DNA of 64,000 bases from contig NZ_BNBT01000020.1 of the NCBI RefSeq assembly GCF_014656095.1, positions 1-64,000 of the forward strand. The letters run 5' to 3'. The stretch's first letter is position 1; each line of letters starts with the position of its first letter. The DNA comes from Streptomyces longispororuber (GTDB lineage Bacteria; Actinomycetota; Actinomycetes; Streptomycetales; Streptomycetaceae). Of this stretch, positions 52,422 through 60,718 are shown in pieces. The position numbers were made by a program, and so were the translations under genes. Under the pieces are notes generated by a model. That model did no database searches. It worked only from the letters and a program-made list of their open reading frames with translations, and was not told the origin of the DNA.

Positions 52422-53642
52422 TCACCCGCGCTCCAGGCTCTCCACGGCCTTGAGGGCCTGCCCGGCCGCGTCCTCCGTGGCCATCGCGCGGGCGACGGCC
52501 CGGGCGGCGGACGCGTACGCGGGGTCGCGGACCGCGCGGGTGAGCGCGTCGGCGAGGCCGTCCGCGGTGAGCCTCCGGAACGGGACGGGGCCGGGCGCGG
52601 CGCCGACCGCTGTCAGGCGCGCCGCCCAGAAGGGCTGGTCGGCGGTGACGGGCACGGGGACGGCCGGGACCCCGGCGCGCAGCCCCGCCGCCGTGGTCCC
52701 CGCGCCCGCGTGGTGCACCACGGCCGCCAGCCGCGGGAACAGCAGGGCGTGCGGCACCTCACCGATCGTCAGGACCTGGTCGCTCGCGGCCCGGAGCCCG
52801 GCCCGGCCGGACTGCAGGACGCCCCGGAGGCCTGCCCGGCGCAGGGCCGCCACGGCGAGTTCGCCCAGCCGCTCCCCCTCACCCGCCGCCATGCTGCCGA
52901 AGCCGATGAACACGGGGGGCGGGCCGTCGGCCAGGAACTCCTCGACGGCCGGTGGCAGCCGGGCGTCGGCGGCCAGGTGCGGCCACCAGTTGCCCACGAC
53001 GTCGAGCCCGGCGCGCCAGTCGGCGGGACGGGCCACGACCGCCGCGGAGAAGCCGTACAGGACGGGCCAGTGTGCTCGTTCCCGACGGGCGCGGACCGTG
53101 GCCGGGGCGGCGGCGGGCAGGTCGAGCCGGGCCCGCAGGTCCCGGACCGCGTCGGCGTAGACCCGGTCGACCATGCGCAGGGAGAAGCGCCCCGCCGTCC
53201 GGTTGCCCCAGCCGCCGAGGGAGCGCGCGCCGCTCACCACGGGGGCGAAGGCCCGGGTGGGGTGGGCGGGCTGGAGGTAGGCGCCGAGCGCCGGCACGTC
53301 CATGGCTTCCGCGAGCTGCCATCCGAGGGGCGCCGTGGTGGCGGACAGGACGAGCGCGTCGGCCCCTTCCCCGGCCACGTCGACGAGCCCGGCGCCGAGC
53401 TCCCGTACGAACGCGGTCGCGGTGCGCAGCAGCTCCTTGCGCCCGCCGGCCGCCGTCGGTCCCCGTCGGCCGGGGTCGCCGGGCAGAGCGCGGAACCGGA
53501 GGCCGGAAGCGCGTACGAGCGGGGCGAACGTGTCGTGGGCGGCGAGCGTGACGTCATGGCCCGCCGCGCGCAGACGGGCGCCGAGGCCCGTGTACGGGGC
53601 GACATCACCGTACGAACCGGCCGTGGTGATCAGGATCTTCAT
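52422..53642 (-). CDS. macrolide-type (MGT/UGT, GT1) glycosyltransferase
   Basis: The 406-residue GT-B protein starts MKILITTAGSYGDVAPYTGL and has FIGFGSMAAGEGERLGELAV. Its C-terminal donor-binding signature is HHAGAGTTAAGLRAGVPAVP, followed by VTADQPFWAARL. Such enzymes transfer a sugar, often glucose, to natural products or drugs and can confer resistance. The ATG overlaps the stop of the upstream MerR/TipA-like gene (ATGA), so the two are coupled. The acceptor is unknown. Confidence 0.88.
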   Translation of the reverse strand: MKILITTAGSYGDVAPYTGLGARLRAAGHDVTLAAHDTFAPLVRASGLRFRALPGDPGRRGPTAAGGRKELLRTATAFVRELGAGLVDVAGEGADALVLSATTAPLGWQLAEAMDVPALGAYLQPAHPTRAFAPVVSGARSLGGWGNRTAGRFSLRMVDRVYADAVRDLRARLDLPAAAPATVRARRERAHWPVLYGFSAAVVARPADWRAGLDVVGNWWPHLAADARLPPAVEEFLADGPPPVFIGFGSMAAGEGERLGELAVAALRRAGLRGVLQSGRAGLRAASDQVLTIGEVPHALLFPRLAAVVHHAGAGTTAAGLRAGVPAVPVPVTADQPFWAARLTAVGAAPGPVPFRRLTADGLADALTRAVRDPAYASAARAVARAMATEDAAGQALKAVESLERG

Positions 53643-54613
53643 CGGTGTCCTCGGGGTGCGGCGTGTCCTCGGGGTGCGGCGTGCCCTGGGGATGCGGGAC
53701 GGGTTTCCTCGGCATCGGCCCTGGGGGTGCGCGCCCGGGTACGCGCCCCGGCCACAGGGGTACGCGACCGAGTACGGGCCTCCACGGGGTCCGACGGGGC
53801 GACACCGTCAACCTCAGGTCCAGGGTGAGACTTCGGCTCGTGGACGCCGTGCGCGGCGGCGTTCGCGCGCACGGCCTCCGCCAGGTACGCGGCGAGTCCG
53901 GGCCGCTGCTGCGGCTCCGGTACGAGCAGGGCGAAGGCGCGCGGGTCGGCCACGAAGTCGGCGGCGACGCGCAGGTGCGTGTCGGGCGGGCAGTCGGTGA
54001 ACCAGCGCTCGATGTGGTTCCGGTGCCGTTCGGCGAGGGCCGTGGCCGTCGGCCCGTCGGCGGGCTCGCCGGCGTCGAAGGCCGCGAGCACCTCCTCGCG
54101 CCAGGCCGCGGCCTCGGCCATGATGCGGGCCCAGTCCTCCTTGGTGTGCTCGGAGGCGCGGGCCATGGCCTGCCGGTGGGCGGCGCTCCCCTGCCACTTG
54201 AGTCCGGCCTCGGTGGCGTAGCTGAGGTCGAAGGTGAGGTCGCCGAACACCTCGGACCGCTCGCGCGGGCTGAGCCGCACGCCGGTCCGCTGCACCTCCA
54301 TCGCCCGCTCGGTGACCTCCACCAGCCGCTCCAGCTCGGCGATCCGCGCACGCAGGGCCGCGCGCCGGGCCCGGAGCCGGTCCAGGGCGTCGGCCCCCGG
54401 GTCCGCGAGGATCTCCGCGATCTCGTCGAGCGCGAAGCCCAGCTCCCGGTAGAACAGGATCTGCTGGAGGCGCGCCAGGTCGGCGTCGCCGTAGAGCCGG
54501 TAGCCGCCGGGGCTGCGCTCGCTCGGCGTGAGCAGTCCGGCGCGGTCGTAGTGGTGCAGGGTCCGGACCGTGACCCCGGCGAAGCCGGCCACCTGCCCGA
54601 CGGTGTAACTCAT
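53639..54613 (-). CDS. MerR/TipA-like drug-sensing regulator
   Basis: The 324-residue protein has the MerR head (YTVGQVAGFAGVTVRTLHHYDR, then GGYRLYGDADLARLQQILFY), a coiled-coil region, and a TipAS-like ligand domain (SEHTKEDWARIMAEAAAWREE... FTDCPPDTHLRVAADFVADP). TipA regulators sense cyclic thiopeptides and activate multidrug genes. TipAL is about 250 residues. This protein has about 70 extra C-terminal residues, ending in in-frame repeats (PRGHAA units). The next gene, a glycosyltransferase, starts within its stop (ATGA), so both are one operon. Confidence 0.85.
   Translation of the reverse strand: MSYTVGQVAGFAGVTVRTLHHYDRAGLLTPSERSPGGYRLYGDADLARLQQILFYRELGFALDEIAEILADPGADALDRLRARRAALRARIAELERLVEVTERAMEVQRTGVRLSPRERSEVFGDLTFDLSYATEAGLKWQGSAAHRQAMARASEHTKEDWARIMAEAAAWREEVLAAFDAGEPADGPTATALAERHRNHIERWFTDCPPDTHLRVAADFVADPRAFALLVPEPQQRPGLAAYLAEAVRANAAAHGVHEPKSHPGPEVDGVAPSDPVEARTRSRTPVAGARTRARTPRADAEETRPASPGHAAPRGHAAPRGHR
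53645..53698. repeat. 18-bp in-frame tandem repeat, 3 copies, at the end of the MerR/TipA-like gene
   Basis: Two identical GTGTCCTCGGGGTGCGGC units and a third diverged one encode repeated PRGHAA-like hexapeptides at the C-terminus of the regulator, just before the glycosyltransferase start. Confidence 0.85.
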
Positions 54614-54742
54614 GGCGTTCACCCTTTCGTCGACGCCCAGCCTGCGGCCTGACGTGACGTGAGGGTCAACCGGGGGCCGGACGCGGTGTCCGCGGGCGAC
54701 CACGTGATGGCCAACCGCCGCCACGGCGGCCCCGGCACATGT

Positions 54743-54775
54743 CTGCGCCCCTTCGCCCAGGGCGAAGGGGCGCAG
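54743..54775 (-). terminator. perfect hairpin downstream of the I36-like gene at 54895
   Basis: CTGCGCCCCTTCGCC and GGCGAAGGGGCGCAG are exact 15-base complements around a three-base loop. It lies 120 bp past the stop codon of the I36-like gene on the minus strand, before the MerR/TipA-like gene begins. Confidence 0.75.
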
Positions 54776-54894
54776 GGGCGAAGTGCCTCCGGGCACGGGT
54801 GCGCCGCAGGAGGGAACCCGCCCGGCCGGTGAACCCGCCCGGCCGCGGGCGCCGCGCGGACGGCCTGGACGCTGCCGGTCCGCGCGGGCAGGGG

Positions 54895-55272
54895 TCAGCA
54901 GCGGATCGAGGACGCAGTGTCGTTCTCGTTCCCCGGAAGGTTGACGCGGAAGCCGTTCCTCATGTCGTGCGAAGCGCCCCGGAAGTGCTCGTGCTCGAAC
55001 CAGTAGCAGGTGACGCCGGAGTCGTTGGACCACGAGGTCATCTGGTCGTTCATACGGACGTTGTGCAGCGACCAGAGCTCGTCCCCGCGCTCGAAGGCGA
55101 CGCCGCCGCCCCGGAAGTTGCCGTCCTTGTAGATGCAGAGGCTGCGGGACGGGCAGTTGGACCCGGAGAAGTGGGTGATGGCGGACGGGCCCTTGGAGGG
55201 TTCGGCCGTCGCCGGACCGGCGCCGAGACCGACGGTCATCAGCGCGGCGGCCAATAAGGCGGTGCGGAACAT
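54895..55272 (-). CDS. secreted peptidase-inhibitor-I36/crystallin-like small protein
   Basis: The 125-residue product has a signal peptide (TALLAAALMTVGLGAGPATAEP). The mature part reads NCPSRSLCIYKDGNFRGGG, FERGDELWSLHNVRMNDQM and CYWFEHEHFRGASHDMRNG, with two Greek-key-like halves. Four Cys could form disulphides. This fits the I36 peptidase-inhibitor family better than the 29615 protein does. AAGGGGAG precedes the ATG. It should be extracellular, and its target is unknown. A 14-bp tandem repeat lies upstream. Confidence 0.82.
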   Translation of the reverse strand: MFRTALLAAALMTVGLGAGPATAEPSKGPSAITHFSGSNCPSRSLCIYKDGNFRGGGVAFERGDELWSLHNVRMNDQMTSWSNDSGVTCYWFEHEHFRGASHDMRNGFRVNLPGNENDTASSIRC

Positions 55273-55364
55273 GAGTACTCCCCTTCTTGGTGTCGAAGTG
55301 AGGTGTGCCGAACGTGCCGAAGTGTGGTGCGGCGTGTTGCGGCGCTGGGTGTTCCGGACCCGCG

Positions 55365-55490
55365 GGAACGGGCTCGCAGGAACGGGCCTGCGGGAACGGG
55401 CCTGCGGAAGCGGGCCTGCGGAAGCGGGCCTGCGGAAGCGGGCTTATGGGAACGGGCCTGCGGGAACGGGCCTGCGGGAACGGGCCTATG
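55365..55490. repeat. 14-bp tandem repeat, 9 copies
   Basis: Nine uninterrupted units of GGAACGGGCCTGCG occur, with two main variants (GGAAC and GAAGC starts). The block lies in the 436-bp gap between the divergent I36-like gene and the hypothetical gene at 55709. The rest of that gap has no supported gene and should hold both promoters. Confidence 0.95.
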
Positions 55491-55708
55491 GAAAGGTGGC
55501 CGGAAAGGGGCCCGGCGCTGCGGTATTCGCGTTCGCTGTGGCGCGTACGGCCGAGAGGCATGCACGGTGCGTCAGCAACCGGAGTCGGCTCACTCGCAGG
55601 CTCGCGACGACTGCTGCGCAAACAGTCACCGACACGGGCTGCTCGTACCGTTCTACAACCGACTCGTCCGACGTGGTACGTCCGTACCCCCACGGGAACT
55701 GACCGAGT

Positions 55709-56098
55709 ATGACCGGCCTCGCCCCCGACGGCCCGACGCCCGACGTGTCCGAACGACGGCCACGATCACACCACCGGCGCCCGCCGGGCGGCCCGTTCCC
55801 TGTCCGTAGAGCGGGGCGAGGTCGGGGCCCCTTGCAGGCGCTCACTCGGCTGCTCGTGAACTGGTGCCCGGAGACCCTGCGCTGGCTGCTCCCCGAGGAC
55901 GTGGCAACGCTCCGTCGCTTCTGGGCCCAGGTGGAACGTGACCTGCCGTCCCTGCGCGGTCCCTTCGCACAGCACGTCCCCGAGCCCGCGGGGCAGATCA
56001 TCAGCTTCTCGTCGTTCGCTGCCCTCGTCACCGAATGGGGCGAGGTGGTCACCGAAGCCGCGGAACGCGGGTGGGGCATCATCGGCCTGCAGTGCTGA
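55709..56098 (+). CDS. hypothetical protein, 129 residues
   Basis: I do not recognise a family. The first 40 residues are Pro/Arg-rich and disordered. The rest is a compact helical unit (PLQALTRLLVNWCPETLRWLLPE, DVATLRRFWAQVERDLPSLRG, GQIISFSSFAALVTEWGEVV). No signal peptide, membrane segment or metal motif is present. The ribosome binding site is weak, so a later start is possible. It stands alone between a tandem-repeat gap and a gene remnant. Confidence 0.5.
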   Translation: MTGLAPDGPTPDVSERRPRSHHRRPPGGPFPVRRAGRGRGPLQALTRLLVNWCPETLRWLLPEDVATLRRFWAQVERDLPSLRGPFAQHVPEPAGQIISFSSFAALVTEWGEVVTEAAERGWGIIGLQC

Positions 56099-56300
56099 CG
56101 TGGCTGCCCGAGCCGGGGTGGCAGCCCCGGCCACGCCGCGGTGCCGGTGGGCAGGCGGCGCCGGGCCGAGCGCCCGGCGCGTCCGCCGTTCCAGGGCAGG
56201 GGCCTGCGCGGGAAGAACGCTCCGCCGTCTTCAGCGGCACTGCCCGCCGACCACAGAGGCCGACGCGCCCCCGCCCTCAGGGTTCGCGCACCGCGGGCTC

Positions 56301-56681
56301 TCAGAACTCCGCGCGGGCGGAGGGTTCGCGGCCGTCCTGGGCCTGTTGTGCGCGCTCGGTGATCATCCGGGCCAGGGCGGTCAGGGCCGCGGGGTCGAGG
56401 GAGTCGCCCGAGCGGTACGTGGTCCAGGTGACGACGGTGCCCACGCGGACGCCCACCTCCGCGCCCGCCCCGTTCACGATCTCCTTGCGGTAGGCGACGC
56501 GCTCGTCGCCCAGCGGCTCCACCGGCATCGGATCGAGCCCGTCGGTGTTCTTCCCCTTGTCCGCGCGGACGCCGTCGAACCGCGCGGCGGCGTGGTCGGC
56601 GGTGTCGTACGCCTGGACGTGGAAGAACGCCCCCGCGGGAGTTGCGCACTCCGCGCACGCTTTTGTTAATGGAAGCCATTT
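56301..56681 (-). pseudogene. 5'-truncated remnant of a secreted or lipoprotein-type gene
   Basis: The minus-strand frame is open from its stop at 56301 up to 56681, where an in-frame TGA appears. There is no start codon upstream that would give a full gene. It encodes coherent protein: [40 protein letters not shown] and VGVRVGTVVTWTTYRSGDSL. This resembles the C-terminal half of an actinobacterial extracytoplasmic sensor-type domain. An internal ATG at 56528 could still make 75 residues. The 5' end stops at the Zur-box region of rpmF, which suggests loss of the front by deletion. Confidence 0.6.
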
Positions 56682-56684
56682 TCA
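56664..56684. promoter_or_regulatory. Zur box upstream of the L32 gene
   Basis: TGTTAATGGAAGCCATTTTCA lies 47 bp before the L32 start. It matches the actinobacterial Zur consensus (TGAAAATGATAATCATTTTCA) at 15 of 21 positions and keeps the AATG/CATTTTCA core. It is the lowest-GC spot in this part of the window. It predicts zinc-dependent repression of the cysteine-free L32. Confidence 0.7.
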
Positions 56685-56730
56685 TGTACGGTCGGGGTGT
56701 CCCACCCGCCCCGTGCCCCGGAGGATCACC

Positions 56731-56901
56731 ATGGCCGTTCCCAAGCGGAAGATGTCCCGCAGCAACACCCACCACCGCCGCGCCCAGTGGAAGGCGAGCA
56801 CGGCACAGCTCGTGCCCGTCACGGTCGACGGTGTCACGCACCTCGTACCGCAGCGCCTGGTGAAGGCGTACGAGCGCGGGCTGATCCCGGTCGAGCGCTG
56901 A
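56731..56901 (+). CDS. rpmF: 50S ribosomal protein L32, cysteine-free (zinc-independent) paralogue
   Basis: The 56-residue protein starts [20 protein letters not shown] and ends [18 protein letters not shown]. It has no Cys at all, whereas the housekeeping zinc form carries four. Cys-free ribosomal proteins are made under zinc shortage to release zinc from ribosomes, and in streptomycetes they are Zur-regulated. The Zur-like box upstream agrees. GGAGG precedes the ATG. Confidence 0.92.
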   Translation: MAVPKRKMSRSNTHHRRAQWKASTAQLVPVTVDGVTHLVPQRLVKAYERGLIPVER

Positions 56902-56943
56902 CCCGGTGCCACGGCTCCCCCGGCCCCGGGGGATCATGCCGGG

Positions 56944-57474
56944 ATGACCGACCATGTGACCGGCCCGGCGGCGGCCGTACGGCTCGCGGAGTACACGCGC
57001 GCCGACCAGGACCAGATCCTCGGCGCGGGCCCCGACCCCTTCGGCGTCGCGGACACCGGCCTGACGTGGCTCCCCAAGGAGGAGCACTTCGGCATCCGGC
57101 TGGCGGGCCGCCTGGTGGCACACACCGGGCTGCGCCGCATACCTCTGACGGTCGGCGGCGCCAGGACCGAGGCCGTGGGCGTCGGCGGAGTGGCGGTCGC
57201 GCCGGACGTGCGCGGGCGCGGACTCGCGCGGGCCGTCGTCGCGGCGGCCCTGGACCACGCCCGGACGATGGGCCCGCACCACGGCCTGCTCTTCTGCCGT
57301 CCGCCCCTCGTCGCCCTGTACGAGCGCCTCGGCTGGCGGACGCTCGACCGCGAGGTGTACGTCGAGCAGCCCGCCGGGCCCGTCGTCATGCCCCTGCGCA
57401 CCATGTGGACGCCGCTGCGCGCGGGCGCGGAGTGGGCGGACGGCGACGTACGCCTCCTCTCGTACCCCGTGTGA
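56944..57474 (+). CDS. GNAT-family acetyltransferase (aminoglycoside/NodA-like fold)
   Basis: The 176-residue protein has VGGVAVAPDVRGRGLARAVVAAALDHAR (the acetyl-CoA loop VAVxPxxRGxGLA) and LLFCRPPLVALYERLGWRTLDREVYVEQP. The latter is the motif of GNATs related to aminoglycoside 2'-acetyltransferases and similar enzymes. The acceptor is unknown. The start is ATG at 56944, 42 bp after rpmF, so it may be co-transcribed with rpmF. Confidence 0.8.
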   Translation: MTDHVTGPAAAVRLAEYTRADQDQILGAGPDPFGVADTGLTWLPKEEHFGIRLAGRLVAHTGLRRIPLTVGGARTEAVGVGGVAVAPDVRGRGLARAVVAAALDHARTMGPHHGLLFCRPPLVALYERLGWRTLDREVYVEQPAGPVVMPLRTMWTPLRAGAEWADGDVRLLSYPV

Positions 57475-57609
57475 CGCCGCCCCTCGTGCGAGGTCGCACT
57501 TCATGTGCGCCACCCCCCGTACGCCGCCCCCGCACCCCTCCCCCCGCACACCTCCCCCGCGCGAGGCCTGCGCGTCGCGGCCCCCGCCCCCGGAGACGGA
57601 CTCCGGCCG

Positions 57610-58521
57610 TCAGGCGCCGGGAGCGTGCGCCGACGCCGCCTCCCGCAGGGCCTCCAGGCCGGTTCTGACGAGGGGGTGCTCGGCGCTGCCGCGGCGCACG
57701 GCGGTCAGCAACTGCCGTACGGGGGCCGGCGCGCCGGTCACGGGGACCCGCGTCACCGCGTGCCGGGGCAGCGGCACGATCCGCGGGACGAGGCAGATTC
57801 CGAGGCCCTCAGCGACGAGGGCGGAGACCGCGTACCACTCCTTGACCTGGTGCACGACACGAGGGGTGAAGCCGGCGGCCGCGCACGCCGCGAGCACCAG
57901 GGGGTGGGTGTCGTTGTCGCGCGCCTTGACGATCCACGCCTCCTCGGCCGCCGCGCCGAGCGGGACCCCTTCGGGCCGGGCGAGCCGATGGCACTCGGGC
58001 ACCAGCAGGTCCTGGTGGTCCGTCAGCAAGGGCGTCTGCTCGAAGCGGGGGTCGGTAACCGGCGGCGCGTCCGGGCCGGGGAGCACCAGGGCCACGTCCG
58101 CCTCCTCGGCGAGCAGCAGGCGGTAGCACTCGCCGCTCTCCTCCTCGACGAGCAGGGGCTCCACCAGCGGGTGCGCCGTCCGCAGTCGGGCCACGGCCGG
58201 GGCCGCCAGCGTGGCCAGCGCGGAGGACACCCCGCACAGCCGCAGCACGCCCCGAGGGCCCGCGCCCTGCTGGGCCAGCTCCGCCCGGGCCGCCTCCCAT
58301 TGCAGCCGCAGCGCGTCGGCGTGGCGCAGCGCGATGTGCGCGGCCGGTGTCAGCCGCACGCGCCGCCCCTCCGGCCGGAGCAGTTCCACCCCCAGGTCCC
58401 GGCCGAGCAGCCGCAACTGCTGCGAGACGGCCGAGGGCGTCAGATGCAGCGCGGCCGCGGCGGCGGTCACGGTGCCGTGCTCGGCGAGTGTCTTCAGGAC
58501 GTGCAGCCGACGGTCAATCAT
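57610..58521 (-). CDS. LysR-family transcriptional regulator
   Basis: The 303-residue protein has the LysR HTH (LHVLKTLAEHGTVTAAAAALHL, then SAVSQQLRLLGRDLGVELL) and an effector domain with VLRLCGVSSALATLAAPAV. It is divergent from an EamA-type exporter gene (73-bp gap), which is probably its target. Its inducer is unknown. The ATG at 58521 gives the normal N-terminus. Confidence 0.88.
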   Translation of the reverse strand: MIDRRLHVLKTLAEHGTVTAAAAALHLTPSAVSQQLRLLGRDLGVELLRPEGRRVRLTPAAHIALRHADALRLQWEAARAELAQQGAGPRGVLRLCGVSSALATLAAPAVARLRTAHPLVEPLLVEEESGECYRLLLAEEADVALVLPGPDAPPVTDPRFEQTPLLTDHQDLLVPECHRLARPEGVPLGAAAEEAWIVKARDNDTHPLVLAACAAAGFTPRVVHQVKEWYAVSALVAEGLGICLVPRIVPLPRHAVTRVPVTGAPAPVRQLLTAVRRGSAEHPLVRTGLEALREAASAHAPGA

Positions 58522-58594
58522 GTAGCCGAGCCTAAACAGTTGGCCGTACGAGACGTCGCTGGACGTGGACGGTCGCGGTGCCAAGCCTGGAGTG

Positions 58595-59434
58595 ATGACG
58601 AAGCTTCCTGCTCCCGCGCTGATGCTGGGGAGCGTGCTGAGCATCCAGTTCGGGCAGGCCGTCGGCAAGCAGCTCGCCGGTGCGGTGGGCGCGTCGGGCG
58701 TCGTGGCCCTGCGTCTCGGGACGGCCGCCGTGGTCCTGCTGCTCCTGTACCGACCGTCGCTGCCGCGCAGCCGTACGGACGCGTGCCTGGTGCTCGGCTT
58801 CGGTACGGCCGTCGCGGGCATGAACCTGGTCTACCCCGCGATGGTCCTGCTGCCGCTGGGCCTGGCCAGCGCCCTGCAGATCCTCGGTCCCCTCACGTTG
58901 GCGCTGCTGACCGCGCGTCGCGCCCGCGAGGCGGGGTGCGCTCTCCTGGCCGGGGGCGGGGTGTGGCTTTTCCACGCCCCGCAGGGCACCGGGTTCCCGC
59001 TCGGCGGCGTCCTGCTGGCGCTGGCCTCCGGGGCCTGCATGGCCGCCTACCTGGTCCTGAGCAGGCGAGCGGGGGCCGCCGGCGGCGGCGGGGACACCCT
59101 GGCCCTGGCGGTGGCCTGGGCGGCGGTGCTCACCGTGCCGCTGGGCGTGGCACGGCACGGGACGCGCCTGTTCGCCCCGGACGTGCTGCTGCCCGGGGCG
59201 GTGGTGGCGGTGCTGTCGGCCGTGCTCCCGTACGCGCTGGAGCTGGCCGCCCTGCGCCGCCTGCCGACGCGGACGGTCGGCGTGCTGGCCGCCCTCGAAC
59301 CGGCGAGCGCGGGCCTCGCGGGGACGCTGGTCCTCGACGAGCACCTCCGGGCCACGCAGTGGGCGGCCCTGGCCTGTGTGGGCGCGGCGAGTGCCGGGAC
59401 GGTCGTGGGGCGACCGCGCTCGGAGGCTTCCTGA
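58595..59434 (+). CDS. EamA/DMT-superfamily transporter
   Basis: The 279-residue protein has ten hydrophobic segments in two EamA repeats. The first half is QFGQAVGKQLAGAVGASGVVALRL and the second begins LGGVLLALASGACMAAYLVL. LAALEPASAGLAGTLVLDEHL is the C-terminal EamA signature. Such RhaT/YdcZ-like proteins usually export amino acids or metabolites. The ATG at 58595 is chosen; a GTG one codon upstream is possible. Control is probably by the divergent LysR. Confidence 0.87.
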   Translation: MTKLPAPALMLGSVLSIQFGQAVGKQLAGAVGASGVVALRLGTAAVVLLLLYRPSLPRSRTDACLVLGFGTAVAGMNLVYPAMVLLPLGLASALQILGPLTLALLTARRAREAGCALLAGGGVWLFHAPQGTGFPLGGVLLALASGACMAAYLVLSRRAGAAGGGGDTLALAVAWAAVLTVPLGVARHGTRLFAPDVLLPGAVVAVLSAVLPYALELAALRRLPTRTVGVLAALEPASAGLAGTLVLDEHLRATQWAALACVGAASAGTVVGRPRSEAS

Positions 59435-59509
59435 GGGCCCACCGGGACGGCGAGGCAGCGAAAACCCCTCCTGGGGAGGCGAACAGGGGTGCGGCTAGGC
59501 TCCCTTGGC

Positions 59510-60457
59510 ATGCATGTAGTCGCGGTCCTCGCGCTCGACGGGGTGTCGGCCTTCGACCTCACCATCCCCTGCCAGGTGTTCGCTCTCGCGCATCTGCCCG
59601 ACGGCTCCCCGGCGTACGACGTGCGCGTCTGTGCCGACCGGTCCGTGACGGCCATGGCCGGGCCCTCGGCGCCGTTCCAGCTCTCGTCCCCGTACGGCGT
59701 GGAGGACGCGCGGTCCGCGGACACCGTCGTCGTCCCGGGAGTGCCCTCCGAGCGCGTCCCGCACCCGCGTGCCGTACGGGTGTTGCGGCAGGCGGCGGAC
59801 CGCGGGGCCCGCATTGCGTCCATCTGCACCGGCGCGTTCGCCCTCGCGCACGCCGGGCTCCTCGCGGGGCGGCCCGCGACGACGCACTGGCACTTCGCCG
59901 CCGCCCTGGCCGAGCGGTACCCGGACGTCCGCGTCGACCCCTCGGTGCTCTACGTCGACGACGGGCAGGTGCTCACCTCGGCCGGGATCGCCGCAGGCCT
60001 CGATCTGTGCCTGCACATGGTCCGTGTCGACCACGGCGCGGCCGTCGCGGCCCGGGTCGCGCGGATGCTGGTGATGGCGCCCCAACGTACCGGCGGCCAG
60101 GCGCAGTTCATCGAGTACCGCACGCCCGGGTGCGACTCCGCGGACCTCGGGCCCACGCTGCGGTGGATGCGGGACAAGCTCGGCGAGCCCCTCAGCCTCG
60201 CCGACATCGCCGCCCACGCCCTGATGAGCCGGCGCAGCCTGGCACGCCACTTCCGGGCCCAGACGGGCACCACGCCGTTGCGCTGGCTGCTCGCGCAACG
60301 CGTGCAGCGGGCCCGGGAGCTGCTGGAGACGACGTCGCTGCCGCTGACGCGGGTGGCGGAGGCCACCGGCTTCGGCTCCCTCGAAACCCTCCGCCACCAC
60401 TTCGTCCGCCAGGTGGGTACGACGCCCTCCGCCTACCGGGCGGCCTTCCGCGGGTGA
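59510..60457 (+). CDS. GlxA-type AraC regulator with N-terminal DJ-1/PfpI domain
   Basis: The 315-residue protein is a DJ-1-like domain (VVAVLALDGVSAFDLTIPCQVF, SICTGAFALAHAGLLAGRPA with Cys106) fused to an AraC HTH pair (PLSLADIAAHALMSRRSLARHF and LTRVAEATGFGSLETLRHHF). GlxA regulators sense small molecules through the DJ-1 part. The start is the ATG at 59510. Two stand-alone DJ-1-like genes follow on the same strand, so they are candidate targets. Confidence 0.87.
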   Translation: MHVVAVLALDGVSAFDLTIPCQVFALAHLPDGSPAYDVRVCADRSVTAMAGPSAPFQLSSPYGVEDARSADTVVVPGVPSERVPHPRAVRVLRQAADRGARIASICTGAFALAHAGLLAGRPATTHWHFAAALAERYPDVRVDPSVLYVDDGQVLTSAGIAAGLDLCLHMVRVDHGAAVAARVARMLVMAPQRTGGQAQFIEYRTPGCDSADLGPTLRWMRDKLGEPLSLADIAAHALMSRRSLARHFRAQTGTTPLRWLLAQRVQRARELLETTSLPLTRVAEATGFGSLETLRHHFVRQVGTTPSAYRAAFRG

Positions 60458-60501
60458 ACGCGCGTGCGCAGGCAGGAGAGGCCTCCGGTCGCGTGCGGGC
60501 G

Positions 60502-60521
60502 GGCCGCCCACGCGGGCGGCC
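60502..60521 (+). terminator. terminator of the GlxA-type regulator gene
   Basis: GGCCGCCC and GGGCGGCC form a perfect 8-base stem around ACGC, 45 bp past the stop. The following 300 bp to the next gene hold a tandem repeat but no supported gene. Confidence 0.6.
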
Positions 60522-60718
60522 TGGCCGTATCTTGCGCGTTCCCGGCACGGGTGCCGGTGCCGTCGGCCGCCGGGCGCGGCAAGACTGACGACGTCCCGGC
60601 GCCCCGGCTCGGCCCGGTCCGCACTCCCTGCGGCCCGGGCCGAACACGGGTCCCGGCCTTGGTCCTGGATCTGCTCATGTCCCGGCCCGGCCTTGCCCGG
60701 CTTGGGCCCGGCCCTGGC

